Source: Patescibacteria group bacterium
GTDB lineage: Bacteria > Patescibacteriota > Microgenomatia > UBA12405
Assembly: GCA_018818185.1 (NCBI GenBank)
Contig: JAHISL010000025.1
Location: forward strand, 1-32,400
DNA length: 32,400 nucleotides
Direction: 5' to 3'
Below, one piece after another: positions 21,112 through 28,218 of the stretch (the stretch's first letter is position 1; each line of letters begins with the position of its first letter). Position numbers and translations under genes: made by a program. The notes beneath the pieces are model-generated. The model was given only the letters and a program-made list of their open reading frames with translations. It was not told the DNA's origin and ran no database searches.

Positions 21112-22395
21112 CTATTGTCCCAAGGCTGCGTTTATCGGACCAAGATAAGTATTCCTCACGTGTTGTCTCATCACCAATGGCCAAAAAGCCCCTGCCAAAT
21201 ATAATTGTCCTTTTGCCATCTCCAACTCAGGACCGGCAACACCCATTTTTTTCAATTGCTTAATCTGTCTTTCAATTTGTTTTCCAACCTCCTCCGTCAC
21301 TTTATTTACTGCCATAGCTCCAATTTTTTCAATCTCAGTCAATCTTTCCTTCAAAATTTCTCGTACCGACATATTTTTATCCTGACTAACCGGAATTCTA
21401 TCATCTAAAGATAATCCTTCATTTATCAACAACAAGACACTATCCTCTACTTTTACCTTAGCCACCCTTTCTGTTTCTTTTGTCAGCTCATCCCTCGTTA
21501 TTGTTTCAGTGCTTACTCTTTTTTCAGAGTAGCGCGTCTTTTTCCCATGTCTAACAGCTACAAGTTCATCCTTACTCTCTGACCTTGTATTGTATTGTGT
21601 TCGCCCCACCACCGATAAACTTTCGCCTCCAGAAACTAATCTAGAAAATTTTACTCCGTTACTTAAAGCAGTTAACCCCTCAAGACAAGCATTTAACTGT
21701 TTTTTTATTCCCTCAGCCTGGTCGCGTGAAATCCTTCCATTTTTATCAAGCACCGCACCCAATGGTGGATCCGGATACATTAATATTTCCGGGTGAAGCC
21801 TTTTGTATTCTCTAAATTTTTCAGCATCTGTTTGCACCCTAGGCTTTGGCACATCCGACATAGATACCTTCACTCCCACAACAGTCGATGTGCAGCTCTC
21901 ATACACATTCTTGGCCATTGCCACCAAAAACGACGAATTCCCTACAGCCCTCACATCACCTCCAACTGGTTTCAAAGCTACTTCCGCAAAGATCAATTTC
22001 CCAGGAATTGGTTCAGTGTGAAGATACTGCACCATCTCATAAACCCTTCCACCAACTCTAAAATGTGACAAACCTGCACGCGCTAACTCTGGACAAAGTT
22101 TTTCCTCTCTTGCTCCATTTTCTATCCCTAAAAATGCCTGACTAAACATTTTCGTGCTTTCGTCAACATACCTTTCTTTCTTGCCTGCCAAATCCATTCC
22201 CCCTTCTACCCATCTCTCCACAGTCTTGTCAAAATCTCCTTTGTACAAATCTTTTGCTCCAATCTTTACCGGCAAAACATTACCATTTCCTGACTCTTTA
22301 AAAATAGGGTTATTAGCCAAAAAAACAGCCAATATACCCGCCATAGCCTCAGGTCTTTCTACCTTCTTCCTCTGAACCGCAACTTCTCTATTCAT
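21112..22395 (-). CDS. Hypothetical protein, 427 aa
   Basis: The start is the ATG at 22395; a TTG at 22407 lies in promoter-like sequence. The protein is soluble-looking, with a long charged helical region in the C-terminal third (about 330-390) that may be a coiled coil. A short motif NGVKFSRLVSG matches NGANFSRLSSG in the unknown protein at 3071-4060. No catalytic motif is recognised. A canonical promoter TTGACA-17-TATAAA (22425-22453) gives a leader of about 20 bases. Confidence 0.7.
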   Translation of the reverse strand: MNREVAVQRKKVERPEAMAGILAVFLANNPIFKESGNGNVLPVKIGAKDLYKGDFDKTVERWVEGGMDLAGKKERYVDESTKMFSQAFLGIENGAREEKLCPELARAGLSHFRVGGRVYEMVQYLHTEPIPGKLIFAEVALKPVGGDVRAVGNSSFLVAMAKNVYESCTSTVVGVKVSMSDVPKPRVQTDAEKFREYKRLHPEILMYPDPPLGAVLDKNGRISRDQAEGIKKQLNACLEGLTALSNGVKFSRLVSGGESLSVVGRTQYNTRSESKDELVAVRHGKKTRYSEKRVSTETITRDELTKETERVAKVKVEDSVLLLINEGLSLDDRIPVSQDKNMSVREILKERLTEIEKIGAMAVNKVTEEVGKQIERQIKQLKKMGVAGPELEMAKGQLYLAGAFWPLVMRQHVRNTYLGPINAALGQ

Positions 22396-22424
22396 AACAC
22401 ACAACAAATATATATAAGTGACTG

Positions 22425-22453
22425 TTTATACATCAGCCTTACTTGCTTGTCAA
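22425..22453 (-). promoter_or_regulatory. Promoter TTGACA-17-TATAAA of the 427-aa gene
   Basis: TTGACA at 22448-22453, a 17-base spacer, and TATAAA at 22425-22430 lie upstream of the start at 22395. The same hexamers and spacing occur before the neighbouring gene (23744-23772), suggesting shared control. Confidence 0.75.
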
Positions 22454-22492
22454 TACAATACATATTTTATATAGGGTAAATATATATACCTT

Positions 22493-23719
22493 TTACGACA
22501 AAAAATGTCGCATTGGATTTAGGTAATATTCTTCAACATATTTCAAATACATCGCCGGCCAAATACTCATCAGATTTTTTATTGTCTTTTCGTAAATATC
22601 CATTTCCTCCCGATTAAATCTCCTCGATTTCCTCATGCTTTCTATCAACAAAGTTCCCACCTTTTTTGAACCATTATCAATACTCACCAAATTTCTAGAA
22701 ATTGTAGTTCCCATTTCATATGTTATGTGCTGAAGTATCTCCCCAACCGTTTCCTCATTACCATTGTACAAAACCACCTCATGACTTCCTATCTTACCCC
22801 CCATAATCCAATACATCAAATCTATCATTACTCCGTCATCTCCATACTTTCTAAAGTCGTTAATCTCTATCCTGGTCATTCCCTCAGAGTTTGTTTGCCC
22901 CCTAAACAAATCAGTTGTTTCACCAAAAACTCTTTTCCGACTTTTTTGTTTGGGTCGACGAATAACCATTTCAGCCACAAATCTCCCTTTATCCTCCTCC
23001 AATTTATTCACCATCTTTTCAGATAACTTAATGTCTTTCGCCGGAATTGTCATTGTCATGGCAATTTCTTTCATCCCCTTGCTTACCTTCTCGACTAACC
23101 CAATCGCTTCTTCATTCAAACTAATCTCACCTCCTTTATCAAAAATTACAGGCAAAATAGCTCCTGGAAATGAAATTTGCCTTCCTGAAAAATCTTCGTA
23201 AGCAGGATACACTCCTTTCCACGATTGTCTTTGTCTTGTTTTGGAATCATCCTTTGCCAATTGTGGGCCCTTTTTTTGTTCTCTAATATACCCTCTCGGC
23301 ACTACCCGAACACCTGCCAAACACACCTTCCCCCCACTGGGAGATTCTATTGGTAGCTCGATTCCCGTAGATATCATTTCCACCCCAAAGACTTTATCTA
23401 CAAACCCTAATCTTTTTCCTTCTTTGCTTTTTCCAACACCCTCCCACAAAGCACCAAACACATTCTTTCCATTTTCCAACCAATTCTTTGTTTCCACTGG
23501 CAAATCCCTAATTTTTCTCCCAATACCAAAACGAGCCCTTTCCACATACTCACCCAATGGTGATAATTTCTTGAAATCACTTCTTAAAAATGGATTTATT
23601 TTTGATAAATGCACCAAATCTTCCCCAGGAATCTTTGCAGTTATCTCTCCAAGTTTCTTCTGACTAGAAATTTCCCAACCACTTTCAGGAGCTGATTCAT
23701 GTCCACGTCTATAAGCCAT
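22493..23719 (-). CDS. Hypothetical protein, 408 aa
   Basis: The family is unknown. The sequence is mixed alpha/beta with basic patches (RRPKQKSRKRVFG near residue 255), a likely soluble fold, and no signal peptide. Glycine-rich turns and mixed strands in the middle suggest an enzyme or nucleic-acid-binding protein, but no motif can be named. The ATG at 23719 has a canonical promoter close upstream. The gene lies next to the 427-aa gene and shares its promoter type, and the two may form a functional pair. Confidence 0.7.
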   Translation of the reverse strand: MAYRRGHESAPESGWEISSQKKLGEITAKIPGEDLVHLSKINPFLRSDFKKLSPLGEYVERARFGIGRKIRDLPVETKNWLENGKNVFGALWEGVGKSKEGKRLGFVDKVFGVEMISTGIELPIESPSGGKVCLAGVRVVPRGYIREQKKGPQLAKDDSKTRQRQSWKGVYPAYEDFSGRQISFPGAILPVIFDKGGEISLNEEAIGLVEKVSKGMKEIAMTMTIPAKDIKLSEKMVNKLEEDKGRFVAEMVIRRPKQKSRKRVFGETTDLFRGQTNSEGMTRIEINDFRKYGDDGVMIDLMYWIMGGKIGSHEVVLYNGNEETVGEILQHITYEMGTTISRNLVSIDNGSKKVGTLLIESMRKSRRFNREEMDIYEKTIKNLMSIWPAMYLKYVEEYYLNPMRHFLS

Positions 23720-23743
23720 TAATTATCAAAATTCTAATGCTTC

Positions 23744-23772
23744 TTTATACCTCAAAGCACATCATTTGTCAA
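23744..23772 (-). promoter_or_regulatory. Promoter TTGACA-17-TATAAA of the 408-aa gene
   Basis: TTGACA at 23767-23772, a 17-base spacer, and TATAAA at 23744-23749 are followed by the ATG at 23719 about 18 bases after the expected transcription start. No Shine-Dalgarno sequence is present. Confidence 0.75.
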
Positions 23773-23797
23773 CTATATTTTTTTATTATAAGCTAGT

Positions 23798-23998
23798 TTA
23801 TTTCCTATCCCCTGTCGGTTGTGCCTTAGTTATTCCTGCCACATTCCAACCCCCTGTAATCTCAGTTTGTTCATGGTGACAATCCTCCCCCGTATCTCTT
23901 CCTGTATGCCTTGCCTTCAATTTCCCTCCCTCTGTCAGATGAGCAGTTTCATCTACTTCACAATCAAACAATCTTGGCTGTTCTTCTTGTTTTCTCAT
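23798..23998 (-). CDS. Hypothetical protein, 66 aa
   Basis: A small acidic/polar protein with no recognised family. It has D-C near residue 13 and D-C-H-H near residue 40, so metal binding is possible. The ATG at 23998 is supported by a TATAAT at 24005-24010 six bases upstream, leaderless type. Confidence 0.6.
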   Translation of the reverse strand: MRKQEEQPRLFDCEVDETAHLTEGGKLKARHTGRDTGEDCHHEQTEITGGWNVAGITKAQPTGDRK

Positions 23999-24004
23999 AC
24001 TTAT

Positions 24005-24010
24005 ATTATA
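24005..24010 (-). promoter_or_regulatory. -10 box TATAAT of the 66-aa gene
   Basis: TATAAT six bases before the ATG at 23998 on the minus strand. Confidence 0.6.
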
Positions 24011-24012
24011 TC

Positions 24013-24216
24013 TTACCTACTTCTTCTCCTTACTTCTTTATCAATAACTGCCTGTTTAACTCTCTCTGTTGCCACAACCACATCAACAGCTTCAGAAATT
24101 CTACCTAAAAATCCATTTTTTCTTGGCTTCATTACCTCATCCTGATTACTCAAGACTTCGCTCCAGCCAGTTCCATTTCTTCCCGCCCTTTTTCCTTCAA
24201 TTTTAAAAATTGTCAT
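24013..24216 (-). CDS. Hypothetical basic protein, 67 aa
   Basis: The start is set at the ATG at 24216. The longer frame to 24345 runs through the G/C hairpin and A/C tract of locus 2 and is not credible. The product is short, basic and helical, ending in an arginine run (VRRRSR). No family is recognised. It follows the 3' repeat of locus 2 by about 40 AT-rich bases, just as the gene at 20277 follows locus 1. Confidence 0.55.
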   Translation of the reverse strand: MTIFKIEGKRAGRNGTGWSEVLSNQDEVMKPRKNGFLGRISEAVDVVVATERVKQAVIDKEVRRRSR

Positions 24217-24253
24217 TAATTTTCTTAAACTTATAATCAAAATTTTAATGATG

Positions 24254-24269
24254 CCTGCGAAATATTTGT
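24254..24269. repeat. 16-bp inverted repeat, 3' copy (locus 2)
   Basis: CCTGCGAAATATTTGT is the exact reverse complement of 24790-24805. It follows the A/C-rich tract after the small ORFs of locus 2. Confidence 0.8.
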
Positions 24270-24313
24270 TTTTTGTGTGTGTTTGTTTTTTTTGTTTTTG
24301 CCCTTGGCCGTTT

Positions 24314-24341
24314 GGTGGAGGGGTATAAATACCCCCCCACC
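24314..24341 (-). terminator. G/C hairpin after the stop codon (locus 2)
   Basis: About a 12-bp stem with one mismatch (arms 24314-24325 and 24330-24341) and an ATAA-type loop lies 12 bases after the stop of the 62-aa ORF. The mRNA then reads into an A/C-rich tract instead of U residues. It has the same form as the hairpin at 20383-20404. Confidence 0.55.
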
Positions 24342-24353
24342 TCACCGATATAC

Positions 24354-24542
24354 TTAGTCAGGATCGCCGGCGCCGGCAATCCTCGACAATCCTAATTCTC
24401 TCTCTTGAACTTCAAGAGAGATATCCGATTCTTTGGTTTTTGCTAGCATCTTTTCTCTGCAGCTTTGAAAAAATTTACACCCAGAACAATTATTTAACGG
24501 ACATTGATCTGGTTTTCCAGGAGTTTTATTTTTTGTCATCAT
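24354..24542 (-). CDS. Cysteine-cluster protein, 62 aa (locus 2, second ORF)
   Basis: The small protein has four cysteines in D-Q-C-P-L-N-N-C-S-G-C-K-F-F-Q-S-C within about 15 residues, a possible zinc or iron-sulfur site, followed by an acidic helix. The ATG overlaps the previous ORF's stop (ATGA). It has a weak AAGG ribosome site. No family is recognised. Confidence 0.6.
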   Translation of the reverse strand: MMTKNKTPGKPDQCPLNNCSGCKFFQSCREKMLAKTKESDISLEVQERELGLSRIAGAGDPD

Positions 24543-24682
24543 CGTACCTTCCCAGCATCTAGTTTTCGATTGTGCAATTCTTTCAATTCGGCATCTGATA
24601 ACGACTTTCCAGCCCGTGCCAGCTTCTTTTGTTTCTGTTCCAATACTCTGATTCTCCTAAGATTACCATCCTTTGAACACAT
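24539..24682 (-). CDS. Small charged protein, 47 aa (locus 2, first ORF)
   Basis: The ATG at 24682 is chosen because AAGGA lies seven bases upstream. A GTG at 24727 would add 15 residues but lies directly after the large leader stem and has no ribosome site. The product is a charged helix (RRIRVLEQKQKKLA) followed by SLSDAELKELHNRKL. It overlaps the next ORF by four bases. No family is recognised. Confidence 0.5.
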   Translation of the reverse strand: MCSKDGNLRRIRVLEQKQKKLARAGKSLSDAELKELHNRKLDAGKVR

Positions 24683-24728
24683 GCTATTATCCTTTTCTTG
24701 TGGGCAAGTATTATTTAATCCACTCACA

Positions 24729-24889
24729 TTGAGTAGAACCCAATCAGTTCACAATCTTTCAATTGTGCTCTCATCGGGCCCACTCAATCACAAATATTTC
24801 GCAGGTTTTTAAAGTACTCTTACTTCCCGCCAATGTGATTGCTATGTATCTCACCGCAGTCTTGTAAGATACTTCTCAGTCTATCACAA
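24729..24889 (-). ncRNA. Predicted ~160-nt structured leader RNA (locus 2)
   Basis: From a TATTAT -10 (24896-24901) transcription would start near 24889. The RNA can form a TGTGAT/ATCACA stem (24883-24888 with 24834-24839) enclosing GTATCT/AGATAC (24867-24872 with 24846-24851), an AAGTA/TACTT hairpin, and a long stem of about 15 pairs with one bulge (24773-24787 with 24729-24744). The long stem encloses CACAAT/ATTGTG (24762-24767 with 24750-24755). The outer stem begins within a base or two of the predicted transcript start. No known riboswitch or RNA family is recognised. Confidence 0.55.
24790..24805. repeat. 16-bp inverted repeat, 5' copy (locus 2)
   Basis: ACAAATATTTCGCAGG is the exact reverse complement of 24254-24269 and lies just before the long stem in the leader RNA. 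Confidence 0.8.
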
Positions 24890-24895
24890 TGTCTT

Positions 24896-24901
24896 ATAAT
24901 A
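24896..24901 (-). promoter_or_regulatory. -10-like TATTAT of locus 2
   Basis: TATTAT lies about seven bases upstream of the first stem of the leader RNA. No good -35 is present, so confidence is modest. Confidence 0.4.
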
Positions 24902-24943
24902 TCAAGGAGTCAAATACACATTTATTGCACACATTTTTATGCT

Positions 24944-25273
24944 TTACTTGTGATAAACCCGACCAAGTCTCTTTAGTAACAAACTCTCTTCCCCAACAAC
25001 TACTTCCTCTTTTTCTTGTCTCCGTCTCAACATTCCCGCTACATCTACCCTTAGCAACCATTCTTGATTTTCCAAGCTTCCTTCTTCAATCGGTAATCTC
25101 CGTCTTCTTATGGCATGATCATGACACAACACGGCTACTGGCATTGCTTCCATCTCCGGATAGGCATATCTGACAAATCGATTTCTATTTTCTTTTGGAA
25201 CAATTCCATTTAAACACAAATAAACCCTCCCCTTCTCTTCAACTCCAATTTCGTTACAATCCTGACAATTCAA
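24944..25273 (-). CDS. Hypothetical zinc-ribbon-like protein, 109 aa
   Basis: The first complete Cys pair (C-Q-D-C) lies close to a TTG at 25273, which is taken as the start because no ATG precedes it in frame. L-C-L-N-G and L-C-H-D-H follow, so a Cys/His metal site is likely. The C-terminal half is basic and helical (MLRRRQEKEE). No family is recognised. The TTG start and lack of a ribosome site make the N-terminus uncertain. Confidence 0.55.
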   Translation of the reverse strand: MNCQDCNEIGVEEKGRVYLCLNGIVPKENRNRFVRYAYPEMEAMPVAVLCHDHAIRRRRLPIEEGSLENQEWLLRVDVAGMLRRRQEKEEVVVGEESLLLKRLGRVYHK

Positions 25274-25337
25274 CTGAGACAGTCGTTTATTAATTCTTGA
25301 TTCTATGTTGCTACTCTATCACGCACCCGTCCGCTTT

Positions 25338-25604
25338 TTATCTATATACCTCTTTTCGAAAAGCCACCTCTACAACCTTAATTCTCCTTGCCTTGTTATC
25401 CACCTCAAAAATCAATCTCAACTTACCCATTCTCAATCTGAAATAATCCCCCAGTTCACCACTTAGTTTTTTAACATTGTTATTGTTCAGATAGTTGTTC
25501 AACAAACTAGCTTTAAGAAAAATTCTTTCGGCATCTTTTTTTGATAGTTTTTTAAAATCCTTTTTTGCCTCATCAGAAAAACCTATTTCAAAGTTTAACT
25601 TCAT
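25338..25604 (-). CDS. RelE/ParE-family toxin
   Basis: The 88-residue protein has the family plan: F-S-D-E-A-K-K-D-F-K-K-L near the start, L-S-G-E-L-G-D-Y-F-R-L-R-M-G-K-L-R-L-I-F-E-V in the centre, and a strand with V-V-E-V-A-F-R-K at the end. RelE-type proteins cut mRNA in the ribosome; ParE-type proteins poison gyrase. Sequence alone does not decide. It overlaps the antitoxin gene by 17 bases and is the second gene of the pair. Confidence 0.9.
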   Translation of the reverse strand: MKLNFEIGFSDEAKKDFKKLSKKDAERIFLKASLLNNYLNNNNVKKLSGELGDYFRLRMGKLRLIFEVDNKARRIKVVEVAFRKEVYR

Positions 25605-25866
25605 ATTCTCTAGCCAAATCTTCCAAACTGGTAAAACCTTTACCTCTGCCTTCTTTTTCCAACTTATAAACCAACTGTTGATCCTCCCAATCCTCCAGCT
25701 TTTCTAAGATAGTTTTAAATTCCTTCATACTCAACACCACCGCCTGCGGTTCAGATCTCTGAAAGATATACTTCATACCTTTTTTCTGAACATCTTTTAA
25801 AAAGCTGATAGCGTCAACCCGCATATCAGTTACTGTACTTATATTATCTTTGCTTGGTATAAACAT
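25588..25866 (-). CDS. Phd/YefM-family antitoxin
   Basis: The 92-residue protein starts with a DNA-binding N-terminus (DNISTVTDMRVDAISFLKDV), followed by Q-R-S-E-P-Q-A-V-V-L-S-M-K-E-F, the typical Phd/YefM core, and an acidic C-terminal helix that would bind the toxin. It precedes and overlaps the toxin gene, the usual order. A promoter TTGTAA-17-TATATT ends six bases before the ATG, so the mRNA is probably leaderless and the operon autoregulated. Confidence 0.9.
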   Translation of the reverse strand: MFIPSKDNISTVTDMRVDAISFLKDVQKKGMKYIFQRSEPQAVVLSMKEFKTILEKLEDWEDQQLVYKLEKEGRGKGFTSLEDLAREYEVKL

Positions 25867-25872
25867 AACATT

Positions 25873-25878
25873 AATATA
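25873..25878 (-). promoter_or_regulatory. -10 TATATT of the toxin-antitoxin operon
   Basis: TATATT on the minus strand lies six bases before the antitoxin ATG, with TTGTAA 17 bases farther upstream. Confidence 0.6.
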
Positions 25879-25912
25879 ACATTTTCGTAACGTTTTTACA
25901 ATAGCCCTTCTG

Positions 25913-25938
25913 TAGGGGCGCTGCTAGCCAGCGCCCTA
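25913..25938. repeat. GC-rich palindrome between divergent promoters
   Basis: TAGGGGCGCTG (25913-25923) and CAGCGCCCTA (25929-25938) form an inverted repeat with one extra G, in an otherwise AT-rich gap between the antitoxin and type IV secretion genes. It resembles the short REP-like palindromes scattered in many genomes and could act as a bidirectional barrier. Confidence 0.6.
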
Positions 25939-25947
25939 AAATCACTA

Positions 25948-25953
25948 TATAAT
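25948..25953 (+). promoter_or_regulatory. -10 box TATAAT of the type IV secretion ATPase gene
   Basis: TATAAT lies six bases before the ATG at 25960. The -35 position falls inside the palindrome at 25913-25938. Confidence 0.65.
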
Positions 25954-25959
25954 GTTTCT

Positions 25960-28215
25960 ATGTCTGATATTGCTTCGCTTTGGAAAATTTTAGAAATCCG
26001 TCTACCTCAAGAAAACGAGTTCACTCCCGAGTCCATGTCTTCTCTTCTAAGCAACTTTGTCCAAATGAGCCACAAATCATTTTTCAACCGTATCTTTGGC
26101 AAAAAAACAACCATCACCTCCTTAGAAATCGTTCTTCTCGATGGACAAATTCATTTCTATGTCACCATTCCCGCCGCCAATTTCGAGTTTTTTCGTGCTC
26201 AAATCCTCGCCCAATACCCCACCGCCATCACCAAAGAATCAAAAGACTATTTAGATAGATTAGTGGATAAAAGCGGAGTAAACAATTTTTCGGAGCACAG
26301 CGAACGCGAAGGCGTAGCCAAGCCCGTAGGTAGCGAGCACCGCAAAAATTCGTTTACAAACGAATTATCCATGAGCCAATTAACTCTTGCCCGTCCCTAT
26401 ACCTACCCCCTCAAAACCAACCGTGATTTTCGTGACACCGACCCCCTGGCCTCAGTTCTTTCTCCCCTGGCTCGCTCCGCCCAATCCCAAGATTTTTTTG
26501 TTTACCAAATTCTCCTTTCCGCCCCTCCAAAAAATTGGCAATCGTCAATTATCTCCGTCATTCAAAACGGCATTGTTGTCGACAAGGAAAAAGGTTTTCG
26601 CCAAGCCCATCCCGACAAACAAGTTTTCGAAACCAAAATTCAATACCCTGGTCTATTAACCCAGATAAATCTTCTTAGTAACAACCCTTCGCTATTAAAC
26701 TCCATTTCTTCCTCTTTTGGTATCTACACCTCCCCCAGAGGCAACTTTATCAAGCCCTCTTCCCCCTCCTTTCTATACAAAAGAAACCTCAAAAAATCAA
26801 TTTTTCATCGATCTTTTTTACCCGGTCTTTCGACACAAATTTTGAATGTTGAGGAACTTTCTGCTCTTTGGCATTTTCCCACCTCGCTCACCAAGCTCCC
26901 CAACATCGCCTGGGGCAAAAATCTTTTCTCTGACCCTCCCGAAAACCTTCCTGCCGCTACTAATCTCGACGACGCCGCCAAGGAGAAAATCACCTTTTTT
27001 GCCAAAACCGAATTTCATAATCAAGATACCATCTTTGGCATCAAAGAAGGTGAGGATCGCCGCCGCCACACCTACATTATCGGAAAATCTGGTACCGGAA
27101 AAACCACCCTCATTGCCAACATGGCCATCGACGATATTCGTAAAGGTCGAGGTGTCGCCGTTATCGATCCACATGGCGATTTGTGCAACACTATTCTCGA
27201 CTACATTCCCGCCTCTCGTATCAATGATTGTTGTTATTTCAATCCTGCAGATCCAGATTATGTTTATCCTCTCAATGTCCTTGAAGCCCAAAACGAGTCT
27301 CAAAAAGAGCTTGTTGCCTCTGGCGTCATCTCAATTTTTAAGAAACTTTACGGCAATGTCTCCTGGGGACCCCGTCTAGAACACATTCTTCGCAATGCAG
27401 TTTTAACCCTCGTCAATACACCTGGCTCAGATCTAACTCATGTTGTTGAAATATTAACTCACAAAGAATATCGTAATCAGGTTGTCGCCGGCCTCAAAAA
27501 CCAAACCCTAAAAAATTTCTGGATTAATGAATATGACCGGATGGATGCCAAATTCCAAAATGAAGCTATTTCTCCCATTCTCAACAAAGTTGGTCAGTTT
27601 ATTTCCTCCACCAATATTAGAAACACCATTGCCCACCCCAAATCAAAGATTCGTATCGAAGACATTATGAACGAGAAGAAAATCCTTATCGCCGATCTTT
27701 CCACCGGAAAATTAGGTGAAGATAACTCTGCTCTTCTCGGCGCCATGTTAATTACTCAAATCCAGCTTTCTGCTATGAACCGCGTTTTCCAAGGCGAGTC
27801 AGAACGTTCTGATTTTTATCTTTATGTCGACGAATTCCAAAACTTTGCCACCGAAGCCTTCATCAAAATCCTCTCTGAAGCTCGGAAATTTAAACTAAAC
27901 CTTATTGTCGCCAATCAATATATGGCCCAGCTTGATCGTCCTATCCAAGATGCTCTATTTGGAAACGTTGGCTCCCTCCTCTCCTTTGTCGTCGGCAATC
28001 AAGATGCTTATCTTCTCAGCAAAGAATTTGGCCCAAAATTCCCCCCCGAAGACCTAGTAAAAATTGGAAAATACCAGATTATTTGCAAACTTAGTATCGA
28101 TTCCGAAACCCAAAATCCTTTTTACGCCACCACTCTCTCACCTCTTTCCTGTAAAAACCAGGGTCGCGACAAACTAATTCGCACTTCCCAAGAACGTTGG
28201 GGTAAAGTAAAATAG
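25960..28215 (+). CDS. Type IV secretion / conjugation ATPase (VirD4/TraG-like, FtsK-HerA fold)
   Basis: The 751-residue protein has a C-terminal P-loop ATPase domain: Walker A GKSGTGKTT at 375-383, a D-P-H-G-D motif soon after, and Walker B F-Y-L-Y-V-D624-E625 with FQNFATEAF. N-I-R-N-T-I-A-H and Q-Y-M-A-Q-L-D-R-P complete the TraG/VirD4-like pattern. The N-terminal 340 residues are of unknown type and include hydrophobic beta segments (LEIVLLDGQIHFYVTIPA). Such proteins are common in Patescibacteria and may drive DNA uptake, pili or secretion. No VirB4 partner lies in this window. Residues about 102-137 come from an inserted palindromic element (26265-26370). Confidence 0.88.
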   Translation: MSDIASLWKILEIRLPQENEFTPESMSSLLSNFVQMSHKSFFNRIFGKKTTITSLEIVLLDGQIHFYVTIPAANFEFFRAQILAQYPTAITKESKDYLDRLVDKSGVNNFSEHSEREGVAKPVGSEHRKNSFTNELSMSQLTLARPYTYPLKTNRDFRDTDPLASVLSPLARSAQSQDFFVYQILLSAPPKNWQSSIISVIQNGIVVDKEKGFRQAHPDKQVFETKIQYPGLLTQINLLSNNPSLLNSISSSFGIYTSPRGNFIKPSSPSFLYKRNLKKSIFHRSFLPGLSTQILNVEELSALWHFPTSLTKLPNIAWGKNLFSDPPENLPAATNLDDAAKEKITFFAKTEFHNQDTIFGIKEGEDRRRHTYIIGKSGTGKTTLIANMAIDDIRKGRGVAVIDPHGDLCNTILDYIPASRINDCCYFNPADPDYVYPLNVLEAQNESQKELVASGVISIFKKLYGNVSWGPRLEHILRNAVLTLVNTPGSDLTHVVEILTHKEYRNQVVAGLKNQTLKNFWINEYDRMDAKFQNEAISPILNKVGQFISSTNIRNTIAHPKSKIRIEDIMNEKKILIADLSTGKLGEDNSALLGAMLITQIQLSAMNRVFQGESERSDFYLYVDEFQNFATEAFIKILSEARKFKLNLIVANQYMAQLDRPIQDALFGNVGSLLSFVVGNQDAYLLSKEFGPKFPPEDLVKIGKYQIICKLSIDSETQNPFYATTLSPLSCKNQGRDKLIRTSQERWGKVK
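26265..26370. repeat. In-frame palindromic insertion inside the ATPase gene
   Basis: Imperfect inverted arms of about 30 bases (26265-26293 and 26340-26370) share GGATAA, GTAAAC, AATTTTT and CGG blocks and enclose a GC-rich core. The insert adds about 35 codons without a stop, giving a polar hydrophilic stretch (DKSGVNNFSEHSEREGVAKP) between two otherwise conserved-looking segments. It resembles Rickettsia palindromic elements in behaviour. Confidence 0.7.
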
Positions 28216-28218
28216 CTA

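Noticed and set aside
24217-24345. N-terminal extension of the 67-aa protein to an in-frame ATG at 24345.
   Set aside because: It would translate the G/C hairpin, the A/C tract and the 3' repeat of locus 2; the ATG at 24216 is preferred.
24727-24730. GTG start with an overlapping AUG-UGA start-stop directly after the leader stem of locus 2.
   Set aside because: Interesting as a regulatory mini-ORF but there is no ribosome site, and a four-base coincidence is not evidence.
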